Counted from the stretch's first letter, positions 8,651 through 16,976 are shown. The stretch is 36,749 bases of DNA from an uncultured Eubacteriales bacterium (GCA_900319635.1 ONPF01000008.1:1-36749); one strand, 5' to 3'. The notes: generated by a model not told the origin, from the sequence alone. Program-made: numbers and translations.

Positions 8651-11600
8651 ATGACAAAAAAGATCCTGAGCTTTGTCCTGGCGATGACACTGATCGTGTC
8701 CCTGTTCGCCGGCCTCACCGTGACGGCCAGCGCCGACTACGAGGGCACAGGCACCTTCGTCAAGACAACCGGTAGCCTGGATTCCGGCTACTATGTCTTT
8801 ACGTATGCAACTGCAACAACCATGTTCCCGATGAGCAACGATACCAGCGCCAAAAACTGGATCAAGCCCGGACCGAGTTTCACGATAACTGACACCCTTG
8901 AAAACCCGGATCCGTCCATTGTCTGGTACTATGACGCGGATGCAGGCACGCTGAACAGCGCCGGCGACCCCACGCTGTACGTGAGCTGGCCCACCACCGG
9001 CAACACCGCTAAGCCGACGACCACTGCTACCCCCGTCACCATTACAGACACCGGCAGCGGCGTGTATAACATCACCGTGACGGCAAAGCCTGAACGTATG
9101 CTCCGCTATAACACGAGTAGCGTTGGTTGGCGTTTCTATACGAGCACGGATGGTACGGTAGGAGATACTATCGTTTTTAAGCTCTCCGACAGCTCTGCTC
9201 CTGTGCATGAGCACGTCTGGGGCGAGTGGAGCTCCAACGGAGACGGAACCCACACTCGCACTTGCGCGGGCGAGAATTGCCCCGTCGGCACCCAGACCGA
9301 GAACTGCAGCTTTGACGAGGGCACTGTCACCACCCAACCCACCTGCGCGGACGAGGGCGTGAAGCACTTCACCTGCACCGTATGCGGCTATGAGAAGGAC
9401 GAGGCTGTCCCCGCCACCGGCGAGCACGTGGACGCGGACAACGACGGCGCCTGCGACGTCTGCGGCGAGGAAATGCCCACCGACATCGTCTTCACCCTGG
9501 GCACCGAGCTCCATGAGGGCGACCAGGTGGTCATCTATTCCGTGAACGGCAAGCTGGCTCTGTCCGTCAACGCCAGCGGCAGCAAACTTACCGGCACCGC
9601 CGTCAGCATTGAGGGCGTGGATCTCACTGTCATGTCCAACGACTTGAACACCGCCGTGATGACCGTGGAGTTCGTCGATGCGCAGAACTTCCTCCTCAAG
9701 ACCGCCGACGGCAAGTACCTGACTACAGGTGCCACCGGCAACAGCCTGAGCTTCGCAGATGCCGCCACCGACTATTCTCAGTGGTATCTGTCTGCGATGG
9801 ACAGCTCCACCGTCTTCATCAAGAACACCAACGCCAAGTATAACAACCGGGTCCAGGCGCTGGAGTTCTACAAGAACCTCTTCACCGCTTATTCCGAGGG
9901 CACGGGAGCGGCCTACCAGTTCCAGCTCTACATCCATGCCAACCAGAGCGCCCACGTCCATGACTGGACCGGCGCCGTCACCACCGAGCCCAGCTGCACC
10001 GCAAAGGGCGTGATGACCTACACCTGCTCCGGCTGCGACGAGACCTATACCGAGGACATCCCCATGATCCCCCACGTGGACGCCAACGGCGACGGCCTCT
10101 GCGACACCTGCCAGGGCGTGATTTATGCGGCCTCCACGACCCTCAACGACGGCGATAGTGTTATTGTTGTGTTTGACGCGGAGAGCATGGCCATGACCAG
10201 CACTGCCTCCGGCACGAAGCTGGCTCCTGCCGAAGTGAATGCCCAGTCCGGTGTCACCGTGCCTGTTGCCGAAAACAATATTTGGACGGTGAAGACCGCT
10301 GATGAAGGCTTTTACCTGCTGAGCGGAGACGGCAAATATCTGACCACCGGAGAGACCGGCGGGAGCCTCACTCTGGAAGAGGCTGCCACGGATTATAGCC
10401 TGTGGAGCCTAGAAGTAATGGACGCAGACGCAAAAATCGTTTATGTCAGAAGCGTCAATGCCGCTTATAACGGGAATAAGAATCAGGCTGTGGAATTCTA
10501 TAGCGGTCTCTTTACCACCTACGGTCTGAAGGATGACAACAATAAAAACGATGCATTCAAGCTCGTTCTTTACACCCTGCCCGCTGAGAAGGAGCCCATT
10601 GCCGACGGCTTCTATCTGCTGGTCGCGCACAGCGATGCCGACTGGACCGTGGACAACATCAGCGAAGAACAGAAGTTTGAAGAGAATCCCAATGCCCAGG
10701 GCGAGTACCTGCTGAGCACCGCTCTGGCGGTGGAAGACCAGATCAAGGTCGTCCGCGTTGAGAACAATGCCATCACCGGCTGGTGGCCCAACGGGGAGCA
10801 CACCCAGTACCATGTGGACGAGGCTCACTCCGGCAACGTGACCATCTTCTTCAAGACCGATTACGTGAACGACTGGGCGGAGTTCGGCGGCTACTTCTAC
10901 ATCGGCTCCCTGCTGAAGCCCGACACCTATGCGGACGTCTACGGCTGCAGCATCAGCCTGAAGGGCAACATCGCCCTGAACTTCTACGTGATCCCCTCCG
11001 AGGAACTGATTGCCGATCCCAACGCCTACGTCATGCTGGGCGAGACCAAGCTCCTCTTCTCCGAGGCCACGACCCGTACTGTGGGCGAGGATACGCTCTA
11101 TCAGTTCACCCTCAGTCTCCATGCCAAGCAGATGAACGACGTTGTGACCCTTCGTGTCTATGACGGAGAGAACAATCTGGTTGCCCTCTACCGCCACTCG
11201 AACGATGAGGACGTCACCGAGACCGGGTACAGCTACTCCGTGCAGACGTATATCCAGACGGTTCGCGAGACCAGCAGCGACCAGAAGCTGATCGCCCTGG
11301 TGAACGCCATGTCCGACTACGGCAGCCTTGCCCAGGCGCAGTTTGGCTACAACACGGATTCCCGTGCGGCGGTTCAGGCTGACCTGAGCGGCGTGACGGC
11401 GGAGAATCTGGAAAGCTTCCAGGCTGTGAAGACAGACGGCACTGCCACCGGCGTAAGCTACTACGGTACCAGCCTGCTGCTCCAGTCCGAGACCGTGATG
11501 CGTATCTACTTTACGCTTGACGAGGGCGAGATCGGCGATTACACCTTCAAGCTCGGCTCCAAGAAGGTCACGCCTGTTCAGAGCGACGGCAAGTGGTATG

Positions 11601-11812
11601 TGGAGATTGCGAACATCTCCGCGAAGGATCTGGACAAGACCTACACCCTGACCGTGAGCAGCGCTGAGGGGAAGATTGTTACCGTCAAGGCAAGCGCCCT
11701 GAGCTACGCCTACACCGTGCTCAACGGCGGCAGCGATGAAGCCAGCTTGATCGATCTGGTAAAGGGCCTGTACCTGTACAACCAGGCGGCCAACGCTTAC
11801 TTCGGCAAATAA
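8651..11812 (+). CDS. Large secreted multidomain protein, function unknown
   Basis: This is a 1053-residue protein with a signal peptide (MTKKILSFVLAMTLIVSLFA, cleavage near TASA-DY). Two segments carry paired CxxC motifs: about residues 186-277 (PTCADEGVKHFTCTVCGYEKD) and about 436-490 (PSCTAKGVMTYTCSGCDETY). Each is followed by a homologous domain of about 155 residues, so the protein contains an internal duplication of a Cys-motif plus a beta-rich domain. A beta-sandwich-like region (about 650-755) ends in YFYIG. The C-terminal 300 residues begin YGCSISLKGNIALNFYV, a domain I associate with secreted clostridial proteins of unknown role. No LPXTG-type signal or cell-wall repeats are visible, so it may be released. 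The start is chosen for the AAAAGGAG site and the signal peptide. Confidence 0.75.
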   Translation: MTKKILSFVLAMTLIVSLFAGLTVTASADYEGTGTFVKTTGSLDSGYYVFTYATATTMFPMSNDTSAKNWIKPGPSFTITDTLENPDPSIVWYYDADAGTLNSAGDPTLYVSWPTTGNTAKPTTTATPVTITDTGSGVYNITVTAKPERMLRYNTSSVGWRFYTSTDGTVGDTIVFKLSDSSAPVHEHVWGEWSSNGDGTHTRTCAGENCPVGTQTENCSFDEGTVTTQPTCADEGVKHFTCTVCGYEKDEAVPATGEHVDADNDGACDVCGEEMPTDIVFTLGTELHEGDQVVIYSVNGKLALSVNASGSKLTGTAVSIEGVDLTVMSNDLNTAVMTVEFVDAQNFLLKTADGKYLTTGATGNSLSFADAATDYSQWYLSAMDSSTVFIKNTNAKYNNRVQALEFYKNLFTAYSEGTGAAYQFQLYIHANQSAHVHDWTGAVTTEPSCTAKGVMTYTCSGCDETYTEDIPMIPHVDANGDGLCDTCQGVIYAASTTLNDGDSVIVVFDAESMAMTSTASGTKLAPAEVNAQSGVTVPVAENNIWTVKTADEGFYLLSGDGKYLTTGETGGSLTLEEAATDYSLWSLEVMDADAKIVYVRSVNAAYNGNKNQAVEFYSGLFTTYGLKDDNNKNDAFKLVLYTLPAEKEPIADGFYLLVAHSDADWTVDNISEEQKFEENPNAQGEYLLSTALAVEDQIKVVRVENNAITGWWPNGEHTQYHVDEAHSGNVTIFFKTDYVNDWAEFGGYFYIGSLLKPDTYADVYGCSISLKGNIALNFYVIPSEELIADPNAYVMLGETKLLFSEATTRTVGEDTLYQFTLSLHAKQMNDVVTLRVYDGENNLVALYRHSNDEDVTETGYSYSVQTYIQTVRETSSDQKLIALVNAMSDYGSLAQAQFGYNTDSRAAVQADLSGVTAENLESFQAVKTDGTATGVSYYGTSLLLQSETVMRIYFTLDEGEIGDYTFKLGSKKVTPVQSDGKWYVEIANISAKDLDKTYTLTVSSAEGKIVTVKASALSYAYTVLNGGSDEASLIDLVKGLYLYNQAANAYFGK

Positions 11813-11832
11813 GGTTTAGGCAAAATAAAGAA

Positions 11833-11868
11833 ATCGCCCCTTCCGGGATGCATCCCGGAAGGGGCGAT
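11833..11868. terminator. Strong palindromic terminator between convergent genes
   Basis: A 17-bp perfect inverted repeat (ATCGCCCCTTCCGGGAT) with a two-base centre. On the minus strand it is followed by TTCTTTATTTT, so it serves the methionine gamma-lyase gene best. It probably also stops the secreted-protein transcript. Confidence 0.85.
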
Positions 11869-11888
11869 AGTCTTATCAAGATAAACGA

Positions 11889-13079
11889 TTACAGGTTCTC
11901 CATGGCCTGGGCCAGATCGGCGATCAGATCCTCCGCATTCTCAAGACCGGCGGACAGACGGATCAGACCCGGCGCGATACCGGCTTCCCGCAACTCCTCC
12001 TCGCTGTAGGTGGAGTGGGTCATGGAAGCGGGATGCTCGATCAGGCTCTCCGCGTCGCCCAGAGAGACGGCCACGGTGATGAGCTTTAGAGAGTTGACCA
12101 GCTTCATGCCCGCCGCCTTGCCGCCGCGCACCTCGAAGCTCAGCATACCGCCGAAGTCCTTCATCTGGCGGGCAGCCACGTCATGTCCCTTGTGGGTGGG
12201 GAGACCGGGGTAGTTGATCTTTTCCACCGCGGGATGCTGCGCCAGGAAGGCCGCGATCTTCGCCGCGTTCTCGCAGTGCCGCGCCATGCGCAGCTCCAGG
12301 GTCTTCAGACCGCGCAGCAGCAGCCAGGCCGCAAAGGGATCCATCACAGCGCCGGTCATGTCCTTCAGACCGAACATGCGAACCTGCTGGATGAAGTCCG
12401 CCTTGCCAACTACAAAGCCCGCGACTACGTCGCCGTGGCCGTTGAGGTACTTGGTGGCGGAGTGTACCACAACGTCCGCGCCCAGAGCCAGCGGATTTTG
12501 CAGGGCGGGGGAGGCAAAGGTGTTGTCGCACACAACCTTGATCTCCGGGTTATAGGCGTGGGCGACCTCCGCGACGGCGGAGATGTCGGTGATTTTCAGA
12601 GTGGGGTTGGCGGGCGTCTCCAGATACACGGCGACGGTATTATCTTTCAGATGGGCACGCAGCGCGTCCAGATCGGAGGTGTCGATAAAGTCCACCTCAA
12701 CGCCGTAACGGGTGACGCCATGGTTCAGCAGTGCAAAGGTGCAGCCGTACAGGGTGCCGTCCGCGATGATGTGCTTGCCCGCACCGGCGATCGTCCACAG
12801 GCAGGAAGAGATAGCGCCCATGCCGGAGGCCGTTGCCAGGCAGGCTTCGCCGCCCTCCAGCGCCGCGATCTTGCTTTCCAGCACGGAGGTGGTGGGGTTA
12901 CCCAGGCGGGTATAGATGTAACCGTTTTCAGCTCCGGCAAAGCGGCGTCCGCCCTGCTCACAGCTGTCAAAAATGAAGGTAGAGCTCTGGAAAATAGGCG
13001 TGGAAAGCGCGCCATACTGGGTGTCTTTCACATTGCCGGCGTGAATGGACTTTGTTCCGAATCCGAATTCCTTCTGCAT
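11889..13079 (-). CDS. megL: Methionine gamma-lyase
   Basis: This 396-residue PLP enzyme of the Cys/Met metabolism family should split methionine into methanethiol, ammonia and 2-oxobutyrate. PLP-binding Lys210 lies in HSATKYLNGHGD, and the SGMGAI phosphate-binding segment lies near residues 85-90. The active-site motif LYGCTFA (Tyr111, Cys113) carries the cysteine that distinguishes methionine gamma-lyases from cystathionine enzymes. GLKDMTGAV and SLGDAESLIEHPASMTHS are also typical. AGGAGG lies ten bases before the ATG. Downstream it is closed by the palindromic terminator. Two inverted repeats in the 216-base divergent region upstream (13147-13177 and 13193-13217) may control it. Homocysteine as a second substrate is possible. 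Confidence 0.9.
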   Translation of the reverse strand: MQKEFGFGTKSIHAGNVKDTQYGALSTPIFQSSTFIFDSCEQGGRRFAGAENGYIYTRLGNPTTSVLESKIAALEGGEACLATASGMGAISSCLWTIAGAGKHIIADGTLYGCTFALLNHGVTRYGVEVDFIDTSDLDALRAHLKDNTVAVYLETPANPTLKITDISAVAEVAHAYNPEIKVVCDNTFASPALQNPLALGADVVVHSATKYLNGHGDVVAGFVVGKADFIQQVRMFGLKDMTGAVMDPFAAWLLLRGLKTLELRMARHCENAAKIAAFLAQHPAVEKINYPGLPTHKGHDVAARQMKDFGGMLSFEVRGGKAAGMKLVNSLKLITVAVSLGDAESLIEHPASMTHSTYSEEELREAGIAPGLIRLSAGLENAEDLIADLAQAMENL

Positions 13080-13146
13080 CTTACATGAGCCTCCTGCATT
13101 GTTTTATTTGTTTTGCCCAAAAACATCCGGGATCCTCCTGATAAAA

Positions 13147-13177
13147 AACTACCATATTTCACAAAAATAGGGTAGTT
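13147..13177. promoter_or_regulatory. Near-perfect inverted repeat upstream of megL, candidate operator
   Basis: AACTACC pairs with GGTAGTT, and inside these TATTT pairs with AAATA; one position between them (A/G) does not match. The 31-base dyad lies 68 bases before the megL start. It has no following T-run on either strand, so a protein site is more likely than a terminator. No regulator can be named. Confidence 0.5.
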
Positions 13178-13192
13178 CTGAAAATCAATGAC

Positions 13193-13217
13193 CTGCTATC
13201 GAAAAAAATGATAGCAG
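13193..13217. promoter_or_regulatory. Second inverted repeat in the megL / DUF1887 divergent region
   Basis: An 8-bp perfect stem (CTGCTATC with GATAGCAG) flanks a nine-base A-rich loop. It lies between the dyad at 13147 and the promoter of the DUF1887 gene. It may be an operator or a hairpin in a leader RNA. Confidence 0.45.
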
Positions 13218-13238
13218 ACTGGGCGCGTAATATGTGGC

Positions 13239-13267
13239 TTGCTCCCGGCTCCTTCCTGTGATAAAAT
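13239..13267 (+). promoter_or_regulatory. Promoter for the DUF1887 gene
   Basis: TTGCTC and TAAAAT are separated by 17 bases, with TGA directly before the -10 (extended). The ATG follows 28 bases later. Confidence 0.65.
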
Positions 13268-13295
13268 CAAGAAAAAGAGAAAAGGGGAGTGGAAG

Positions 13296-14468
13296 ATGCA
13301 GACACTGATTGAGCTCTATGATGAGAGACCCTTGGAGAATGTCCTGGGAGTGGATGTTTTTCGACCGAACCGCGTGGTGTATGTCTGCCCGGATGGGACA
13401 GACGAAAAGCGCGTCCAGCGTCAACTGCGGGAATATTTCCGTCACCGCGGCTTTGATCCGACAATCCGCTTTGTCAAAGCAAATATTTACGATACGGGCG
13501 CTATCCTGAACGCGCTGCGGCGCACGGTGGAGCAGGAGTCGGACTGCGCCATGGACATTACCGGCGGCACGGACGCGGTGCTCTTTGCCGCGGGGCTTCT
13601 CAGCGCGGAGAGGGCGATCCCCGTTTTCACCTACAGCCGGAAGAAGAACAAGTTCTATAATATCCGCAATGCGGACTTTGCTGCAAATCTTCCCTGTGAG
13701 CTTCGTCTGAGCGTGGAGGACAGCTTCCGCATGGCGGGCGGCTCCATGCGCACAGGGCGGGTGGACAATGGGATTCTTAGCCGCTACCTGGACACGTTTG
13801 AGCCCTTCTTCCGTCTGTATCTGAAGTACAGGAAGGACTGGACGCATATCGTGACCTATCTGCAGCGCGCCTCTCAGACCGCGCCGGAGGCGCCCATTCC
13901 CCTGGAGGTGGAGGCGCCCTATGTGGTGAAAGGGGAGCGGGCGTCCCGCATCAGCGCGCCGGAGGAGGCGCTGCGGGATCTGGAGGCGCTGGGCTTCCTC
14001 CGCGATTTGAAAATCGTGACGGGGGAGCGGGTCAGCTTTACTTTCCGGGACCATCAGATCCGCACCTGGCTGCGGGACGTGGGGAGCGTTCTGGAGCTCT
14101 ATGTGTATAAAGAGTGCCTGGACTCCGGGCTACTCGACGATGTGCGCACCAGCGCGGTGGTGGACTGGGAGGATAATCGGCGGGAGGATGCGGTGTCCAA
14201 TGAGCTGGACGTGATGTGCACCCGCGGGGTGATCCCGGTGTTTATCAGCTGCAAGACCTGCGATGTGAAAACTGAGGCGCTGAACGAGCTGGCTGTGCTG
14301 CGGGATCGCTTCGGCGGTCAGATGGCCAAGGCCGCCATCGTGACCGCGGAGCGGGGGCGCACGGTGATGCGCAACCGTGCCGCCGAGCTCAATATCCGGG
14401 TCATTGATCTGAGCGACCTGCAGGCCGGCCGCATGGGCAAACGGATCCGGGAACTGATGCGGGAATGA
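13296..14468 (+). CDS. DUF1887 family protein: CARF domain plus PD-(D/E)XK nuclease (Card1/Can2-like)
   Basis: This 390-residue protein has the architecture of the cyclic-oligoadenylate-activated nucleases Card1/Can2. The N-terminal half is Rossmann-like, with the nucleotide-binding loop DITGGTDA (residues 87-94) expected of a CARF domain. The C-terminal part carries a PD-(D/E)XK-type core: NELDVM (Glu303, Asp305) followed by FISCKTC with Lys320. Known Card1 is activated by cyclic tetra-adenylate from type III CRISPR Cas10 and cuts single-stranded RNA and DNA. No cas gene or CRISPR array occurs in this window, so the source of any activating signal is unseen. AAAGGGGAG precedes the ATG. It has its own promoter and terminator. 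The fold call is by motif and layout; activation and targets are inference. Confidence 0.8.
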   Translation: MQTLIELYDERPLENVLGVDVFRPNRVVYVCPDGTDEKRVQRQLREYFRHRGFDPTIRFVKANIYDTGAILNALRRTVEQESDCAMDITGGTDAVLFAAGLLSAERAIPVFTYSRKKNKFYNIRNADFAANLPCELRLSVEDSFRMAGGSMRTGRVDNGILSRYLDTFEPFFRLYLKYRKDWTHIVTYLQRASQTAPEAPIPLEVEAPYVVKGERASRISAPEEALRDLEALGFLRDLKIVTGERVSFTFRDHQIRTWLRDVGSVLELYVYKECLDSGLLDDVRTSAVVDWEDNRREDAVSNELDVMCTRGVIPVFISCKTCDVKTEALNELAVLRDRFGGQMAKAAIVTAERGRTVMRNRAAELNIRVIDLSDLQAGRMGKRIRELMRE

Positions 14469-14470
14469 AA

Positions 14471-14501
14471 AAATCCCTCTGCGTTTTTCGCAGAGGGATT
14501 T
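14471..14501. terminator. Bidirectional terminator
   Basis: A perfect 13-bp stem (AAATCCCTCTGCG) with a TTTTT loop starts three bases after the DUF1887 stop. It also lies 16 bases beyond the stop of the convergent lipoprotein gene. Confidence 0.8.
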
Positions 14502-14516
14502 GTACGTGTTGAGCGA

Positions 14517-15152
14517 TCAGCCTCTCAGTGCACCCAGATCCAGGGCAACTCTCGACGTGACCTCGCAGCTGCCGTCGGCGGCCTCATAGACGAAGACCAG
14601 CTCGGGACCCGCGCAGAGCACACAGTGGTTGACGCCGTTCACAGCCTGGGAAGCAAGGTGGAGGATGGCCTTGTCCACCGCAACGTCGGACTCCCGATCC
14701 ACGCGCCAGCCGCCCAGCAGCGCCTCGGGTGCAGCAGCGGCAGGATGGACTTCGCCGCTCTCGGCAATGTCCCCAATGTCCAGAATCACGATGTCCAGGA
14801 TCTCCGCGTTCCCCTGCAGGTCGGCGTAAACGTAGACCAGCGCATAGTAGGGAACAGCATCGGGATAAACGACCTTCGCTTCGCAGAGGATGCAGTAGTT
14901 GGTGCCGGAGACCAGCTGGGTGCCAAGCAGCGCAAGGGGAGTATAGCCGACGCCCGTGAGACCGTCCAGCGCCTTGTCAAAGGCGGCCTGGGCCTCGTCC
15001 GTAAGGGCGGCGTCTTCTGTGATCGTCCAGCCGCCGACAACAGGGGGGGCGGAGTCATCAACATCTTTTGTCTCCTCGGCCTCGGTCTGATCGCAGGCGG
15101 TCAGCGCCAGGAGCATCATTGCAGCAAGCAGCAGAGCAAACAGTTTCTTCAT
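14517..15152 (-). CDS. Lipoprotein with two cystatin-like repeats
   Basis: This is a 211-residue protein. The signal peptide ends in a lipobox (LTAC, Cys20). Two related segments follow. Repeat 1 (about 38-127) starts VVGGWTI and has QLVSG at 79-83 followed by TNYCILC. Repeat 2 (about 146-208) starts LLGGWRV and has QAVNG at 169-173 followed by VNHCVLC. A glycine near the start and a central QxVxG loop are hallmarks of cystatins, inhibitors of papain-like cysteine proteases, and each loop here is joined to a CxxC. Repeat 2 is shorter, lacking part of the helix. The start at 15152 is chosen because it creates the lipoprotein signal and has an upstream AGAAGG. Inhibitor activity is inference; a QxVxG loop alone does not prove it. 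Confidence 0.75.
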   Translation of the reverse strand: MKKLFALLLAAMMLLALTACDQTEAEETKDVDDSAPPVVGGWTITEDAALTDEAQAAFDKALDGLTGVGYTPLALLGTQLVSGTNYCILCEAKVVYPDAVPYYALVYVYADLQGNAEILDIVILDIGDIAESGEVHPAAAAPEALLGGWRVDRESDVAVDKAILHLASQAVNGVNHCVLCAGPELVFVYEAADGSCEVTSRVALDLGALRG

Positions 15153-15270
15153 GGGAATAACCTTCTTTCTTCCTTTTCGATTTACGCCGTTTGGACGCAT
15201 AGAGAAAGAAAATGTTCCCATAAAAAAGTGGATGATCATAAAAGTTTTTCTCCCGCTAAGTACGGCAAGC

Positions 15271-15696
15271 TCATCTTTCTCCTTCAAACGCCAGCAGGTT
15301 TCCGAGGAGAATTGAAAAACCAAGCGACTGATACATGTTCACGTCACAGTCTGCACAGCCGACGGTTAAGGAAGAAACACCGCTTTCACGGTAAGCAAAC
15401 TGCACCAACTGACGGGCTATGCCCTGGTGACGATACGCAGAACAGATGTAGAAATCCTCAAAAACACCGCTTGGCTTATAATCAAAGGTCGAGAAACCCA
15501 CCGTTACAGAGCAGCTGGCGATCAGAGCATTCTCCTGCCAAACGCCAAAGAAAAGGATCATACCTTTTTCGATCGCTTCAGCGAAACGATCCCGCGCATC
15601 TTCACCCGGTTCCTCTTCGCCGATTTCCGCCTTATATCGTTTTTGAAGTTCCCATAAAGCGTCGATCTCAGAAGCCTTGATTTTCCTATAGTCCAT
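15271..15696 (-). CDS. GNAT-family N-acetyltransferase
   Basis: This is a 141-residue single-domain acetyltransferase. The acetyl-CoA binding motif is AYRHQGIARQLVQFA (about residues 86-100), preceded by the strand GVFEDFYIC. Near the C-terminus, CDVNMYQSLGF is the usual N-x-x-x-Y-x-x-x-GF element. The substrate cannot be told. The frame is open much further upstream, but the ATG at 15696 has GGAGGG before it and follows a textbook promoter at 15731-15759. It is separated by about 120 bases from the cystatin-like gene, so cotranscription with it is uncertain. Confidence 0.85.
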   Translation of the reverse strand: MDYRKIKASEIDALWELQKRYKAEIGEEEPGEDARDRFAEAIEKGMILFFGVWQENALIASCSVTVGFSTFDYKPSGVFEDFYICSAYRHQGIARQLVQFAYRESGVSSLTVGCADCDVNMYQSLGFSILLGNLLAFEGER

Positions 15697-15730
15697 AATA
15701 TCCCTCCGAAAATACCGAATGGCTGAGAAA

Positions 15731-15759
15731 ATGCTATCAAATGCGTTGCGCTGTGTCAA
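15731..15759 (-). promoter_or_regulatory. Promoter for the GNAT gene
   Basis: On the minus strand a perfect TTGACA and TAGCAT are separated by 17 bases, with TGA before the -10. The start codon is 34 bases downstream. Confidence 0.7.
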
Positions 15760-15946
15760 GGAAGAACCCGAAAGCAGCCTATTTGCCATGCGGACATGAT
15801 TTGATTTCCTCGATGAAGCAAAAAAAGGACAGACTATTGCCTCTCCTTCTTTTTGAATAGAGATTGCCATTTTAACAAAAATGGGATTATCGTTAGATTT
15901 CGTAACGCATAAATTGAAAGATGCTCGACTAATTGAAAGAATTACT

Positions 15947-16729
15947 TTATTCTTCTCCGTTCCATTCAAAAGAGTTCCAGTGCTCTTTTTCGGTTAAGAG
16001 CAGATTTTTAGCAATAGGAACGATTGAACCCGCAAATGAAACGGTACCTTCATGAGAAAAATAGATCGCCCATGAAAAATCCTTATCCGTATATATCGTT
16101 TCGCATCCGCCATATTCAATTAATTCCGTGGTTTCGATACAGTGTTCCGGTCGAAAATCGTTTTCACCAAAACTGTATATATGTATTTTCGGAAGACCTA
16201 TAATCCGTTCAAGCTGTTTCATATAGGGCTCAAAAAAGTCACACATGACAAAAAACTTCTCCGAAATTTCTACTGGTTCCTCTCCCATAAGAGGGAACCA
16301 ATACGATGAATTAACATATTTCCAAATCAAGCGAAACTTGTCTTTCAATGCAGTAGCATCCGTGCCGATAATAACTCGATTATACGGTATATCTGCTAAA
16401 GGAAGAGATTCCTTTCGGGATATTACTTCTTCGAAATAATCGCAAAATTCTTGATTTGTTTTATCAACAATGTGCTTGGCCGCACTGTTCTGAGGCTTTA
16501 AAACTGAGGGTTCATAATGAATGTGGATGAGACCCATTACTTCTTCTCTCAAGTCATTTGCGTTTTCAAACGACTTGTCTATGAGCGTTGATAGCTTGAA
16601 CTCCATTTCATAGGCGACTTGACAGCCAACATAGAGAACGCCTCCGTATCCTGCATACTCCCCTTGATACGACTTTGCTTTATGGATACACCACAGTTTT
16701 AAATGGTTGATTACATTATTGAAAATCAT
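15947..16729 (-). CDS. AT-rich orphan protein, function unknown
   Basis: This is a 260-residue soluble protein with no signal peptide or obvious membrane segment. I recognise no family. It is rich in aromatic and acidic residues and contains the stretches EYAGYGGVLYVGCQ, YNRVIIGTDATALKDKF and KIHIYSFGENDF. The gene is clearly more AT-rich than its neighbours, as is the DNA on either side, so recent acquisition is plausible. Two in-frame ATGs compete (16738 and 16729). GGAG lies one base before the first and ten before the second, so 16729 is preferred. It lies between the tRNA-Ala and the GNAT gene on the same strand. A small cytoplasmic immunity-type protein is one idea, without direct support. 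Confidence 0.65.
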   Translation of the reverse strand: MIFNNVINHLKLWCIHKAKSYQGEYAGYGGVLYVGCQVAYEMEFKLSTLIDKSFENANDLREEVMGLIHIHYEPSVLKPQNSAAKHIVDKTNQEFCDYFEEVISRKESLPLADIPYNRVIIGTDATALKDKFRLIWKYVNSSYWFPLMGEEPVEISEKFFVMCDFFEPYMKQLERIIGLPKIHIYSFGENDFRPEHCIETTELIEYGGCETIYTDKDFSWAIYFSHEGTVSFAGSIVPIAKNLLLTEKEHWNSFEWNGEE

Positions 16730-16761
16730 AAGACACATGCTCCGTTCAGAATGAGGCGGTC

Positions 16762-16802
16762 AAAAAAAGGATTGCTACTTTTGTCAAAATAGCAATCCTT
16801 TT
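16762..16802 (-). terminator. Terminator of the tRNA-Ala transcript
   Basis: On the minus strand a perfect 13-bp stem (AAAAGGATTGCTA with its complement) runs straight into a T-tract. It starts two bases after the tRNA CCA end. Confidence 0.88.
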
Positions 16803-16803
16803 C

Positions 16804-16879
16804 TGGTGGAGACGGAGGGATTCGAACCCTTGACCTTACGGATGCGAACCGTACGCTCTCCCAGCTGAGCTACGCCCCC
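16804..16879 (-). tRNA. tRNA-Ala (anticodon CGC)
   Basis: Read on the minus strand, this 76-base gene folds as a standard cloverleaf. The acceptor GGGGGCG pairs with CGTCTCC including a G3-U70 wobble, the identity element for alanyl-tRNA synthetase. The D-arm is GCTC...GAGC, the anticodon stem is TACGG/CCGTA with loop TTCGCAT (anticodon CGC, reading GCG), and the T-arm has GGTTCGAATCC. CCA is encoded. It has its own promoter and terminator. Confidence 0.95.
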
Positions 16880-16897
16880 ATTTCTTGCAGCTTTGTT

Positions 16898-16925
16898 ATT
16901 ATAGCACACTTTTTGGATTTGTAAA
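16898..16925 (-). promoter_or_regulatory. tRNA-Ala promoter
   Basis: On the minus strand TTTACA and TATAAT are separated by 16 bases, with TGC before the -10 (extended). It ends 18 bases before the tRNA 5' end. Confidence 0.75.
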
Positions 16926-16976
16926 GAAAAACTTGTTAGTAAACGAGAAAAAATCAGTCCAGAATTTGCGGAATGG

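Noticed and set aside
13028-13126. 32-codon frame upstream of and overlapping megL, with a good AGGAGG site
   Set aside because: It overlaps the megL start out of frame, and its peptide (beginning MFLGKTNKTM) has no methionine or cysteine run that would suggest attenuation. A leader peptide remains possible but unsupported.
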